A stretch of DNA of 64,000 bases from Telmatactis stephensoni. Its lineage: Eukaryota > Cnidaria > Anthozoa > Actiniaria > Isophelliidae. Position numbers and translations under genes: made by a program. This document shows, one piece after another, positions 24,766 to 37,300 of this stretch. The DNA is taken from the NCBI GenBank assembly GCA_029948255.1, contig JALIZF010001578.1, forward strand, positions 369,531 to 433,530, written 5' to 3'. Below the pieces are notes generated by a model. It saw only the letters and a list, made by a program, of their open reading frames with translations. It had not been told where the DNA came from and did not search any database. Positions within the stretch are counted from its first letter, which is position 1. Each line of letters begins with the position of its first letter.

Positions 24766-27700
24766 TGTGACCCTATTTGCGAAAACCGGGCTTAACGAAA
24801 TTAGCGTTAAAGCATTATTTCATTTCAACGCGTTTTGGACCGTTGAGAATGTGTTAGAAAACATTACCAACACTTTGAAAAACATTCTCAACGCTTCAGC
24901 AAGCATTCTCAGATCATTGAAATAGTGCTTGAGAAACCGTTTAAAAACATTCTCAACTATTTTCATGAGCATTCTCAGAGCGTTGGCATAACATTTAAAA
25001 AACGGTTTGAAAACATTCCCAATGTTTTGTTAGTAAAATAATCAACCAAATTCCAACGGACTGCATGAAGGTCAGAGTTTGCAGAATACCGAAAACCACC
25101 GTAATCATTTTTATACCAAGGGCATAACATTTGAGAAACACATTCCTTACTCTTCTGTCAAATGCGTCTGTGTTGAAAACACTAAATCGTACTTAAATAA
25201 ATAAATAAATATTTTGTGTTTTCAGGTAATAAATTACACTCAAATTATAAGTGAGGGAAAATTAAATAAACATTTACAGTGTGTTTGAGAAGATGCTAAT
25301 CAGATTAAGTTTAAAACTTTGATTGATTTCATTCACATTAAATAAGAAGTGTTAAAGATTGCGTTTAGAATTGGGAGACTGACGATTCAACCAATTTGAA
25401 GTTTCAAAAATTGTGTTACTGTAATATCCACAGAGCAGCGCGGATTCATTTAAGTAAATAAAACACATCTAGTGAAACGAAATAAACAATTTTTTCTTCT
25501 TAATTAACGAGAAAGTGAGAAAATGAACCATGTTTAGTCTCATCACACATGTTTGTGTTGAGGGCCGGCGTGATTCGCCTGGCGTGACAAGACTAAAATG
25601 ACTGCGAAGGAGTCTAAACCGTTAAAGGAAAATGATTATTTAGTTTGAAGTAGTTGACAAAGAATAAATAAAAACAATGGGTTTAAAATCTATTGAGAAC
25701 TGTTAGATTACTGCTATTTGCCTGAGTTCAAGAAGACCAGTAAAGGTTAACGTGTTGGCGGTAAATGCATGTGTCGATAAACGCACGGCTCAGCTTGAAT
25801 CAATGAATCCACCTTACTGAACTAGAATACCCTCTTCTGTTAAGTATTTTTACTTTCTCCAATCATAGCATTCTTTTGGTGAATAAGTCTCTTTGGAATT
25901 CAGTATGTTTGGTTATTCACATGTCAATCATAGTACTAAAAATTATAATTACAAAGAATTGAATAATTCCAAAATAATTATTTTGCGATTCCAAAATAAT
26001 TATTTGCTGTGATATACCATCTAAAGACCATATTTCTATGCTTTAGAGTCTTTCTGAAAATATTTTGGCTTGTTTGTTTTATCTAGCGCTAAATTATTTA
26101 TCGTCTTGTCGCTTTAAACGTCGGAAGGTGACGACAAGCCCTAGTGTTGTCTCGTCCCGTCTTTTATTATAAAACGGCACTCACCTGACTCAAATAATTA
26201 TTGGGTTCACACGAGGCTCTAAATTCTGAGATCATTTCGTGTGTGAATGGCTCATCAAGGAAAGCTCAAGTCCATGGGAACATAGCGGGACCTTCAAAAG
26301 ATTTCTGTGTGACTTCATGATGAAGCAGTTGAAAACATGACCACGACCACTACTAGGCAATACTATGTGAAATACATGTGAAATTTATGTGAAAAGTACA
26401 AACATGTGAAAAATTATGTGAAAAATACATGTGAAAAAGTTGAAAAATTTCACATACACGTGAAATTTTCAATGGGCAATCAATACCATGTGAAACTGCA
26501 TGTGAAAATGTTCCACCAATTTCACATACATGTGAAACATTCCTATTGCTGTTAAAACCATGTGAAAATGCATGTGAAAATATTTAATTTTTTTCACATG
26601 CATGTGAAACATTTCTCACCTTGTTTAAAAGCCTGTTAAAATACATGTGAAAATTCGTAAACATGTGAAACAATGTTTTACAACCAAGACAACAATGATT
26701 TTCACATGCATGTGAAAAGCTAAAACATGTGAAAGTATTGTATGTCTGATCTACATAGCCATTTCACATCCAAATCCACATGGAGTTGAGCTAGAAAGCT
26801 AGTTATATAGAGGAGTGTCATTTAGATCTACAATAATCTGGAACAAAAATTTTTATTGCAAATTATGTCACTTCAATGCCATGTCTGACTTCTTAAAAAT
26901 ACAACCTGTACAAACACAGCTACTTTCTTTCCAAGTCAAAAAGTGGAATGTCTCACTACACTTAGTTTTATAGGATAGTGCCTTGATGATGTCTAACTCT
27001 GTGAAGTTGACACCTTTGTAACTGAGTGCTCACATGGTCTTTCTCATCATCAGTTGGCAGGTAGCCCCTTCCTCATTGTTTAAAAGAGATTGTCCAGGTT
27101 CATTCTTTGCAGAACTTTTGTTTCAAGTTTGAATTCAATGCAGTTAGGCATCTTCATGAACTGAACCCAGTCAAACTGAAAATAAATTCAGTCATGTCAC
27201 CTTTTTAAAAATATTTTGAAAATTTGTTGCTCTTGCTATTATATAAGCTTAAATGAGGTTAAAAACTGTAGCAATTCTACATCACATTGGTAATAATAGC
27301 CTTTGGGAGAACACTCTCTGTCAACATGTACACTTGCTCATATTCTCCAAACATCAAGATTGTTTTGTTCAGGCTACCAAACAGGGAAGACGGTTTTTAT
27401 TGCCTAAATAATAGTCATGATTAGGGCTTACCTCTCAAGCAGGCTTGCAATGCACTCAGGGTCCAGGGTGCAGCATTAAGCTTTATTTAAAGACTTTAGG
27501 CACAACCAATGATTCTTTGGATGTAAAATACTCGCAATCGGGCTGTTAAGTCTTTTCATGGTCTTCTTCATTACTAACACAGAGTCTATGGAAGAGTCAC
27601 TACAGCTTAAATGAGTTACTGAACGAGATGCTAGTAGCTCCTTGCATGTGAGTAAACGAATCATCTATCGAAGTGTGAGAGGGACGGATCCTTCATCAGA

Positions 27701-30054
27701 CGAAAAACTTGGCAACTTCCTATCGTAGCTGCCAAAAATTTTCAAGTGGCGTTGCTACTACTTATCCAGATTTGATTCTTTTACCTTTACACACAGTACA
27801 TAGACAAATGCGGCTAGAATTGCACTTGAATTTTGCTAACTTTTCCTTGAAACGAGCGTTTTGTTTAGCAAATGGCACTGTTATGAATGTTGGAGCAAAG
27901 AATCATGGGTCATCATGAGCTGTGCACGTGCTCATTCCTAATATGGTCATGAGTCCATTGTTCACTGAAATACGACCACCATTTGTAAACAAACCAAGAA
28001 AGCCGCGCAAATTTGATACTTTAACGATCTCATCATGGTCTCGTTGAGTTAGTTGTTGGGTTACTTTACTTTTTAGCTGTAGTATTACTTTTATTATGAA
28101 ATGAACACCGAAGAAGCTATCCTGAAAGCGTTAAAAGAAAATCCTACACTACTGGAATAGCTTGCTGGCTAGAAAGAGACAAGTAAACCGGGCAGTAGTA
28201 GTGCCAGCGTGCAGGTCGAAGCTAGATGACCACGAAATGAGCACAGAAGCCCTAGCTAGAAGATGTGACAAGGGCTACTGTTCTTCAAGACAAGGAACAT
28301 TATAGTTCAGACGAACTACTTTCACACAGAATGAAGGGGACTCAGGCATCTGATGTTCAGTAAACATTCCCGGTAAGGACAGAAGAGCCTTTCATGAACT
28401 TTATGTTTTTACAGTGAGGACTGCTCGAACAGTGAACACTTCGAGTTTTTTTGTCACTGTTTTAAAGGCATCCCTTGAGCCACTGGCTTGGACATACAAC
28501 TCATTTTGATCTCTTGGTGTATTTGAATTCATTGATTCATTCTAGAGTGCTTGAGGCAGTAGAAAGGTTAAAAAAGCTTGAAGAAGTGTTCATGATTGAA
28601 GTGTCCTCACTGTAATTTATAAGACTTTAACTTTAAATTAGCATTGCTTTAATACAGCCTATTTAATTATACGGCTATGAGCAAGAAGTCTTAATTCTTG
28701 TGTTAAACTTAATAATTAATTTCATTTATAATTGCTATTCATGTTAGCTGAATCTTAGATTATAAGCTTAAGTATTATTATCTTTATTTAGATAGTACTA
28801 TTTTATCTAACAAATAAATGATTTATTTTTTTCTTTTGAATGCTTTGATCAACAGATGAATATGTAAAACTTGTCCTTCAGAAAAAGTATGACAGGTTAG
28901 CCGAAGCTTTTGATGATGTTAATAATTATTATAATGTAAGTTTGTTTTTATCTTTAGTGTGTATTTCTGAACCTGATCATGTAATAAATATTAATTAATA
29001 AAATTTCACAATGCTGCTTCAATTTAAGTCTCATTCTTCTTATTTATTAATGATTATTACCTACTTAATTGTTAATTACTAACTACAGCTTTTTTCACAT
29101 CCATTTCCAAACTTTTTCACATTTTCACATGAAAAAAGCATGTGAAAAATCTTTTGGGCAAGTATTTTCACATGAAGGGGCATGTGAAAATTATTTAGCC
29201 ATAACTTTTTCACAGGGTTAGACATGTGAAATAATGCTATTTTCACATTAGAAAACATGTGAAACACTTAAGAAATATGTGGATTTGAGACTACTTTTTC
29301 ACGTTATTAGTTCAATTTCACATGTTTTTGGTTGTGTGAAAAGGACCCCCCGTTTCACACGTTTTTCACATTGTTTTTTCACATGTTTTACATGTGAAAA
29401 ATATGTGAAAAACATGTGAATTTTTCCCATTCATTTCACATAGTATTTCACATGTGTTTCACATAGTATTGCCCAGTAGTGGACTTGAAAGCTTTTTGAC
29501 AGCTCATCACTATTAGTGTACAAAGGGATTGCACGCTGTATCGGCTAACGCAGCACGTCAGACTAGACTAGATTTACCAAACAAGTTTCATGATTCAAAT
29601 TGGCATCTTCGTACATTTGCAGTATCAGGACAATCAAATTGTACAGTTTCAGTTAATTATAAGGCTAGTTTTCTAAACGATTCGATTAATTAATTTATTG
29701 AGACATTTTCAGAGTCTACTGATCATATCTGACTGGCTGACATTCCAAATGCATTTTGAATGTTTTGTTAAATTGAAGGTGAACAACGTTGGTAATGCTA
29801 TTTAAAACATAATCAAACGTTATCAACCATTCTCAAGCGTTCAGACAATCTCATCCAATGCATTTTCATCGTTAGGTTGAACGTTGGCAACGCATTCCTT
29901 TTATCAAGATCATTGAGCAGTACTATCAATTTCATTTCAACGTTCTATCAGATCGTTGAGGAACATTTTCAATGCATTACAATGCGTTCAGAAGCGAGGA
30001 AAATGCACTTAAATGCTAATTTCATTAAGCCCGGTTTTCGCAAATAGGGTCACA
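24766..30054. mobile_element. 5.3 kb TIR element with TA duplication inside the Penelope element
   Basis: The ends are TGTGACCCTATTTGCGAAAA... on the left and its inverted copy on the right, about 40 bp with one mismatch. TA flanks each end (24764-24765, 30055-30056). Subterminal regions on both sides contain variants of CATTCTCAACG. No transposase gene is seen, so it is non-autonomous. A 3.1 kb CACTA-like element occupies its middle. TA duplication suggests a Tc1/mariner-type or other TA-targeting transposase; the family is not identified. Confidence 0.75.
26348..29481. mobile_element. CACTA (EnSpm)-like non-autonomous element, 3.1 kb
   Basis: The termini are CACTACTAGGCAATACTATG on the left and the inverse of CACTACTGGGCAATACTATG on the right, with GAC directly repeated at both flanks (26345-26347, 29482-29484). 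A CACTA start plus a 3-bp duplication is the CACTA/EnSpm signature. Many direct and inverted CATGTGAAA motifs crowd the first 400 bp and the last 380 bp, as expected of subterminal transposase-binding repeats. Only traces of coding remain: an exon-like piece at 28856-28936 (YVKLVLQKKYDRLAEAF, AG before and GTAAG after) and a short open piece near 28099. Confidence 0.75.
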
Positions 30055-30092
30055 TATATGTAAAATATACTTTTTATCTATGTTATATCTAT

Positions 30093-31912
30093 TTTGAAGC
30101 TGAAGAGATTATAACCAATCTCTCATCTTTCACCTTAACTACAGAACAAAAAGACCTTCTCAAGTATGGTTTAAAACATCCCATTTGTCCTACTACCATC
30201 AACAAGACTGAGGTTTTCAACTGTTTTGAGATGGTCAACAGAACGATGAATAAACACCTAATAGACAGATCGAAGAAAGGAGAACTTGCTGCTAACTTAT
30301 CCAAATTAGCACACTCATATTGCAGATCCTTTCAACCAACACAAAAGATCTAAAGGACCACAAAATACTGAAACAGTTAAGACGTAACAAGGAAAATGTT
30401 ATCCTAAGACCGGATAAGGGTGATGGAGTGGTCATTCTGGATAGAGAGGATTACGATAAAGGCATATACAAAATCATTAACGATACCTCTAAGTTCAAAA
30501 CTATAGAAAAAGATCCAACGCTATCTCGGGAAAATAAACTACAGAGAATACTAAGAGAATTAAAGAAAAAGAGCCACATCAATGAAACGGATTACGTAAA
30601 CATGTATCCGTGTGCTTCACTACCAGCCAGAATCTATGGACTACCTAAGATGCACAAAAAGAGACAAGAGAACACTATGCCTCCATTCCACCCAATCATT
30701 TCATCTATAGGTAGCTATAACTATAAATTAGCCAAATATCTTAGCAAATTAGTATCACCTTATATTCCTACTAAATACAGAGCTTTTAATACTTTCAGTT
30801 TTGTGAAAGAAAGGAAGAAGTTAGACACATATAACCGGTTTATGGTTTCCTACAAGGTAGAGAGTCTCTTCACAAACATTCCTTTAAATGAATGTATTGA
30901 ACTTGCGATAAAATATATAAGAGAGGGAAACCCTAGTCTCAAGCTTACTAACGCTGAACTTAAGAATCTATTTTACTTGCTATCACCAGCACACATTTCT
31001 TGTTCAACAACCATTTTTATGAACAAATAGACAGAGTAGCTATGGGCTCTCCCCTTGCACCATTACTCGCCAACCTATTCATGGGTCACCACTGAAATAT
31101 TATTCTATCGTAGGTATGTTGAGGATACATTCTGTCTATTTAACACAGAATCTGATTCAGTAGAATTCTTGAATTACATCAATACAAAATATCCTAGCAT
31201 ACGCTTCACAATAGAGAAGGAGGCCAATCAAAAACTGCCTTTTCTTGATATATACATAGATAATTCTAATGAGTATTGCACAATCAGTAGAGTTTATCGT
31301 AAGAAAACTTTTGTCGGATTATTTACTAACTTTTTGAGTTTCTCTCCATATGTGCATAAACTACGTTTGATTGCAACCCTTATAGATCGTGTGCACCGAA
31401 GAAATAGCACTTGGGCAGGTTTGCATGAAGATCTAAAGGATCTCAAGGGTTATTTGCTTAAGAATTGTTTTCCCTCACATTTAATCGATAAATTCATAAA
31501 GTGGTACCTCAGTAGGGCACATAATCCTAAACAACTAGAGAGTCCAAATTCAAACACTGAGACTCGTTATTATATGTTACCTTACATATTTTCCAAAATA
31601 GCTCAAACTAAAGTCAATAATCTTACTAAGAAATTCTGTAAAGATTTGAATATCAAATTAGTCTTCAACACCTTCAAAATCAACAATATGCTCAATAGTG
31701 TAAAAGACTCAATCCCGAGAGAATTGTACATTGTGTACAAATTTACATGTAATTCTTGCTACCTAGGCGAAAGTCGTAGGCATTTTAGTACACGTGTCCG
31801 GGAACATCTCAAGGCTGATAAGTCCTCTCATATATATAAACACTTAGCAAAATCACCAGAATGTAAAGAAGCTTGCTCTGATAAGTGTTTTGAAATAATA
31901 GATCAGAACTGA
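30093..31912 (+). pseudogene. Penelope-like reverse transcriptase with GIY-YIG-type end, broken
   Basis: Pieces in order: 30093-30353 (LSSFTLTTEQKDLLKYGLKH, the usual Penelope N-terminal motif); 30320-31030 with NKENVILRPDKGDGVVILDR, RIYGLPKMHK and the first catalytic region; then the VAMGSPLAP motif in a shifted frame; and 31055-31912 with FYRRYVEDTFC. In that last motif the second catalytic aspartate pair reads VED rather than VDD. The end (YIVYKFTCNSC.YLGES...RVREHL) is the GIY-YIG endonuclease domain. Frameshifts near 30345 and 31030-31085 plus the VED change mean the copy is inactive. Confidence 0.8.
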
Positions 31913-32097
31913 ACAGAATAGAATAGAACTGAATACACTATTGAGCTAAACAAAGCCATACATATCAAATGGCAAATGCCTAGCTTAAACCAACAAGTCT
32001 CGCATGTGAATTTAAGTCTTAATATTTAATGCCTTGCATTCTCACATTCTCAATTATGCAATATCTTCTATAAATGCTGTATTAGTTGTAATTGTAG

Positions 32098-32140
32098 TAA
32101 CACTGAGGTTGAGGTTCTGTACCTCGAAACATGTCTGTGA
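32098..32140 (+). ncRNA. Degenerate hammerhead-like motif in the Penelope 3' repeat
   Basis: CTGA at 32103-32106, a GAGGT/ACCTC stem (stem II), GAAAC at 32126-32130 and ATGTC with possible cleavage after C32135 match the order of a minimal type I hammerhead. Such ribozymes are known in Penelope terminal repeats. The core reads CTGAGGT instead of CTGATGA, so the conserved A9 is lost and cleavage is unlikely. Confidence 0.4.
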
Positions 32141-32345
32141 ACATCAAAAATTCATCCAAATCATTATCTTATTTCTAATATGTAATTTTTGTATACTCAT
32201 TTTGATTCCTATAACTATCATGCTATGTTATGACTATTCAAAAGCTGTGAAATTCATATTTTGAATATATTTAGAATATACTTTTTTCCTATGTTATATC
32301 TCTTTTGAAGCTATGTAATTTATATGTTTAAGTCTATAAAGCCAT

Positions 32346-34146
32346 GAATAAGGGCAAATTATAACTATTAAAGATCTATTATAGATTTATGGGCTTTGGC
32401 ACTAATAGTGCCACATACTAATTAGCATATGTAGTGTGTGCAATAGTGCGTAACACTTACACCACATATCAGAAAACCCTCCACTCCGAATATACATTTG
32501 ATATTTTTTTATCATGTTTCTTTTCCACACTGAAACAGCATTTTTCTTATTTTAGACAAAAGAAATAGGTTGTTTTAGTGTGGACAGATAGCCTGTGAAC
32601 AGGCTCTGGGGAGAGAAGGACTTGTCGCAATGCGTTTCCATATAATTCAAAACCGTCGAAAGGCAAAACAAATTTTTGTCAATAATCTTTTTGGGCAATT
32701 TGTTTATCTTTTAATCATCAAAATTAGCTAACAAACTTATCTAGCCCTTCCCAGCAAATAACTAGAAATATCAACTGTTCTGTGGCCCGACAGTCCATAG
32801 TGGAAAAACGATGCTTTCGTGCCTGCAGTACGTATACGTGACATCGTGGTCGCTCGATACTCAGATAGCATAATTTAGAGATGAGGTCTAGGAAAAGGAT
32901 TCTGCTTTGCTTGTAATATATGTATTGGCTGATTCAGATGAGTCATCAAGCTGGATTAAACATTTCAGAGATTAATCTTCTGTCACATACGCAGGAAATG
33001 GCAGATGGCAGAGACGATCACACGGCCTCCTTTTTTTCACAGCTGCTGATGTGTGTTTGGAACTTTTCATGTCTACGACAAATGTGAAATGACTTGTCTT
33101 CACGTTCAAATGCCAATGACAAACACGAAAAAAGTCTGCCCTCTGCTGTTTCCCGTACACTGGGTGAAGCTTAAGCCAACCCGAGTACTTGGGTGTGATC
33201 CGCCAATCAATGTACCTATTTACCTCAGCATTCGCAGCGAGCTAATGAGTACCCATTAGAAATAAAATCTATTGTTCATAGGTGAATAAAAATGATCGCT
33301 GCAAGTTCTTTCTGCAATGAGTCGAGTCTGCTTACGGGTGTGTTTACATCCTAGCAGGCAAATCATCCTTCCTGCTATACATTTACTGCATTCTGCTTAC
33401 ATGGAAACTTACAGGTACTAGGATCATTCTACTAAACTTCGGTTTGTGTTTTCTCTTTGGGTACTAGGATCATCCTACTACTAGGATCATCCTGTCTCAC
33501 TTTTCTGACTAGTAAATGTTATGCAAATTATAAACATCATCAATGTGATGTTTCAGGGTTAGTCATGTGTAACGTGATGAACACTTAAATCCGAAATTTA
33601 AAACAAGACGACTGTTTTGTAATAATAACTGTACTAAAGCTGTATGGTAAACTATGAATGGCATTAGTGAAAATAATGTCTTGTTTTAATGTCTTGTTTG
33701 CAAATCGTTTGTCCTTATACTTTGCACATTGAAAGAACTCCAAAGTGCCATCAATCGTATGTTTTTAGATTTTTGATTTTTTGAAGATAAGTATTAGAAA
33801 TATTAATGAAAAGTACATAGCAAAATCATTAAACGTCATAATGACGTCACTGATAATTTGAAATATCCCTAATAACAATCTGTAGCTTTCTCATGTTGAA
33901 ACACATTACAATAGTCATAAATTATCATGGGAATGTCACTTGCTATTTCAATAACCTCTAATAGCTTTTAATAGAATTCGAGTGACGTCACTTTTATGAC
34001 GTCATCGTGAATAAAAAATCCTTTATAACCCAGCAACGAATTGTTGCATCGAGATAAAAATTGCACCAAATTTTAGAGAATCATATTCTCTATCACAATG
34101 TGCACTTTTGAGAAACTCTTGAAGTTATCTATTTCTTTTCACGAAA
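32346..34146. other. Non-coding stretch
   Basis: No gene supported. It includes short palindromes (GGCACTAATAGTGCC near 32398), three TACTAGGATCAT(C/T)CTA-type repeats at 33416-33500, and CRE octamers listed separately. Confidence 0.45.
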
Positions 34147-34169
34147 TGTAACAATTTGCTATGACGTCA
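33842..34169. promoter_or_regulatory. Four perfect CRE octamers before and inside a Gypsy LTR
   Basis: TGACGTCA occurs at 33842-33849, 33983-33990, 33997-34004 and 34162-34169, the last inside the proposed LTR. This palindrome is the CREB/ATF site. Four perfect copies in about 330 bp exceed chance, so the upstream region may drive the element or an unrecognised gene. Confidence 0.45.
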
Positions 34170-34269
34170 TTGTTATGGGATTCCTTTGTAATATGGGTTT
34201 CCTGTGTAGCTCATGAAGAAAGACACGTGCTGGAGAAATGGCGGCTTGTCATGACTCAAACTTATAACA
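34147..34269 (+). repeat. Probable 5' LTR of Gypsy element 1
   Basis: Starts TGTAAC and ends ATAACA immediately before TGGTGTCAGAAC. The same primer-binding-site sequence (TGGTGTCAGAA) follows the confirmed 5' LTR of Gypsy element 2. The length of 123 bp matches that element's 124-bp LTR. No matching 3' LTR is seen beyond 49540, so this is inference. Confidence 0.5.
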
Positions 34270-34304
34270 TGGTGTCAGAACCTCACTAAACTCACGCTAA
34301 TTCG

Positions 34305-37300
34305 TTGAAACTCAGCAAGAAAAAAGTCAAAATGGCTAAATCAAGCATCCCAGCACTGGCTAAGATGGATATGCAAGGAGATCTTGCATCAAACTGGGAG
34401 TTTTTCAAGGACAGTTGGATCAACTTTGCAACCACCACGGAACTAAACAAGAAAGCAGATGAAGTCGTCGTAGCAACCCTGCTCTCAATCATGGGTAAAG
34501 AATGTTTTAAGGTCTATAAAAACTTACCTCTGACCGAAGATGAAAGAAAGAAGCCTGCGGAGATACTGGAAAAGCTAACGGAAGAGTTTGAAGGAAAAAG
34601 AAACACAATCTATGAAAGGTACGTGTTTAACTTGTGTACACAAAAGCCTGACGAAACATTTGATCGCTATCTCACTCGCCTGAGAGAACTGATCTCTACA
34701 TGCAAGTATGGAACACTTGAAAACGAAATGCTGAGAGACAAAATCATAATTGGAATCTCGCAGAACGAGACACAACAGCGACTACTGAGAGAGAAGGATC
34801 TCACGCTAGATAAAACCATAAATATATGCCGTAGTAGTGAAATGGCCACTCAACATGCCCAAAAAATCGAACACGCGGAGGCCGTAAACTTTGTCAAGAA
34901 TAAACCAAAATCTGCACACAAAAGTGACTCACAGTTGATCAAAAATTGTAAGTACTGTGGAAGTGAACACAAAAAAGGAAACTGCCCTGCTTATGGAGAA
35001 ACTTGCAGTAAATGCCAAAAGAAAAACCACTTAGCCAAAGTATGTTTGTCCTCTCAAGCTAGTGAACCAGTTACTGGGCCCAGACAGCGCCAACAAAGTA
35101 CAACAAGAGACTCAAAGCCAGGAAGAAAAAACAAGCATATTCATCAGTTTGAAGAGAACACCAGCAGCAGTGAAGAAAACAGCAAAGACTTAGACAGCGA
35201 AGGAAGCATCTACAGCATACAGAATAATAACAACAAAGTCAAGTTCTGTGCAAAGGTAATGGTTAAAGCCAATGACAGCAATGAGCCACAACCAATCACC
35301 TTTCAACTAGATACAGGTGCAACTTGCAGCACTATCAGCCTGAAAGAGTACAAAAGCATAACTAAAGAAGAACCACAGCCATCCCTCACAACACTCAAGC
35401 TGTATGACCAGTCAGCACTCACTCCTGTGGGACAGGCAATACTACACTGTACAGTCAATGGAATCACAAAGAGGGTGCGCTTAAAAGTTATCAAAGATGC
35501 TCCAACCTCTCTTCTCTCTGGTAAAGCCTGTCAAGCCCTACAACTCCTGTGCTTCAGCGAGGACATTCTTCATGCAAACACACCTCTTACCAAGGAAAAC
35601 ATCCTACATGACTATGCAGACATATTCAGTGGTCTAGGAAAGCTCCCTGGAGTCTACCACATCGAGACAGATCCCGACGTTAAGGTTGGTGCCTACTAAT
35701 GGGAAGTAATTTTTTTGGCCAAAAACCACATGGGTATCAAAGAACCCATCATAGGGAGCTAGAATCCAAGGAAAAAATTTGGGGTCACCGTGCATATTAA
35801 TGAGTTACACGCCATCAAATGTTGCAAAATCCGCCTATTCTAGAGGCCCAAAGAAAAAATCATAAATACCCCATATTTTGAAAAAATGTCAAATGCTTTT
35901 TACTAAAACGTTTACAACACAATTCTCTTACTTGTCAATGCCATATGAAATATGAAAAACCAGAATAACATTTTTTTCAATGACTTTTTACTAGTTTTAG
36001 ACCTGTTTTGGTTCATGACCGCCAAATGACCAGTCCAATTTTTGCAATCAAGTTTCAATTTTAAATTCATAAAAGTATTTTAAAATAGTAAGTTAATCTC
36101 CACTTTACAATTTACAGAAATAAAAAATAGGGGTATCCGTGTGATTTAGAAAGTTATTTGCAGATAAACGCGCGAAAACTGATCAGAATTCGCGAAAATA
36201 ATCAAAAATTCCCTAGCCCTCCCTGGAAAGTAGAGCGAATTTCAATGCATTGTGGGAAATTTTCAAGATGGCGGGGAAAACAGATTGTTTCTGGTAGAAA
36301 TGATAGTCAAAACAGGCGTTGTAACTCAGGTTCTATTTATCAACTGTGAATTTCATTCAAACACAGGAGAGGCTAAATGGTTTTCCTTTAATACTGTAAG
36401 TATATTTTTTTCAAAAAGTTGTAAAAAGGCCTTGCTTTTACGATTGCTTTACCGACAAAAATTCAGTGTTTTTGCATGCGCAGAAAGCAGTGCGCACGGA
36501 CAATAGTAGGCACCAACCTTAAGCCCAAACGGAGGAACCCCAGAAGAGTACCAATACCCATACAAGAGGAACTGAAAAACAAAATAGAGGAACTAGAGCA
36601 AGCAGGAATCTTAGCAAAAGTCACAGAACCAACAACTCGGATCAGCAACATGGTTGCAGTTAAGACACCCAAGAAGCTCAGGATATGTCTGGATCCTCAG
36701 GAACTAAACAAAGCAATTATACGAAACCACTACCCAACACCTACAATTGAGCAAGTAGCGCCAAAGTTAACAAATGCAAAGATTTTTACAGTGGTTGATG
36801 CCAAAGATGGTTTCTTACAAGTTACACTGGATGAGCCTTCAAGCTACCTTACTACCTTCTGGACGCCATATGGAAGATATAGATGGTTATGCATGCCTTT
36901 TGGGATCAAATCAGCACCAGAGGAGTTCCAACGAAGACTAGATGAATGCCTCGAAGGATTATCTAACATCCAAGCCATATACGACGACATCATCATCTAT
37001 GGAGCTGACGACGGTGAGCATGATGCTGCCCTAAGAGCCCTTCTTGAAAGGTGTTGAGAATGTGGACTAAAGCTAAACAAAAAGAAACTCAAGTTCAAGC
37101 TCGACAAAGTTGCCTACCTGGGACACATCCTCACAGCAGAGGGGATAAAGGCTGACCCAGAAAAAATCAGTGCCATTGTAGACATGTCACAACCTACAAA
37201 TGTTCAAGAAGTACAGCGACTCCTTGGTGTAGTAACCTACCTCTCCAAGTTTCTGCCACAACTAAGCACAGTGTCAGAGCCACTTCGACGTCTCACAGAC

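Larger units (their letters stand above)
24660..32345 (+). mobile_element. Penelope-like element split by a nested insertion
   Basis: The coding part is at 30093-31912. Sequence at the insertion point (24744-24765 and 30057-30098) rejoins into a stretch matching 32237-32312 (GTGTAATTTATATTTTAAATA against GTGAAATTCATATTTTGAATA, then ATACTTTTTATCTATGTTATATC against ATACTTTTTTCCTATGTTATATC). These are the direct terminal repeats. An inverted copy of the same motif lies at about 24672-24715. Direct plus inverted terminal repeats are usual for Penelope elements. The left boundary is approximate. Confidence 0.6.

Noticed and set aside
26340..29470. CRISPR-like array of CATGTGAAA repeats
   Set aside because: Repeats are short, variable, in both orientations and without uniform spacers. 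They fit transposon subterminal repeats in a eukaryotic genome.
32034..32264. 76-residue hydrophobic open frame
   Set aside because: Lies in the Penelope 3' terminal repeat, is AT-rich and lacks any supporting feature.
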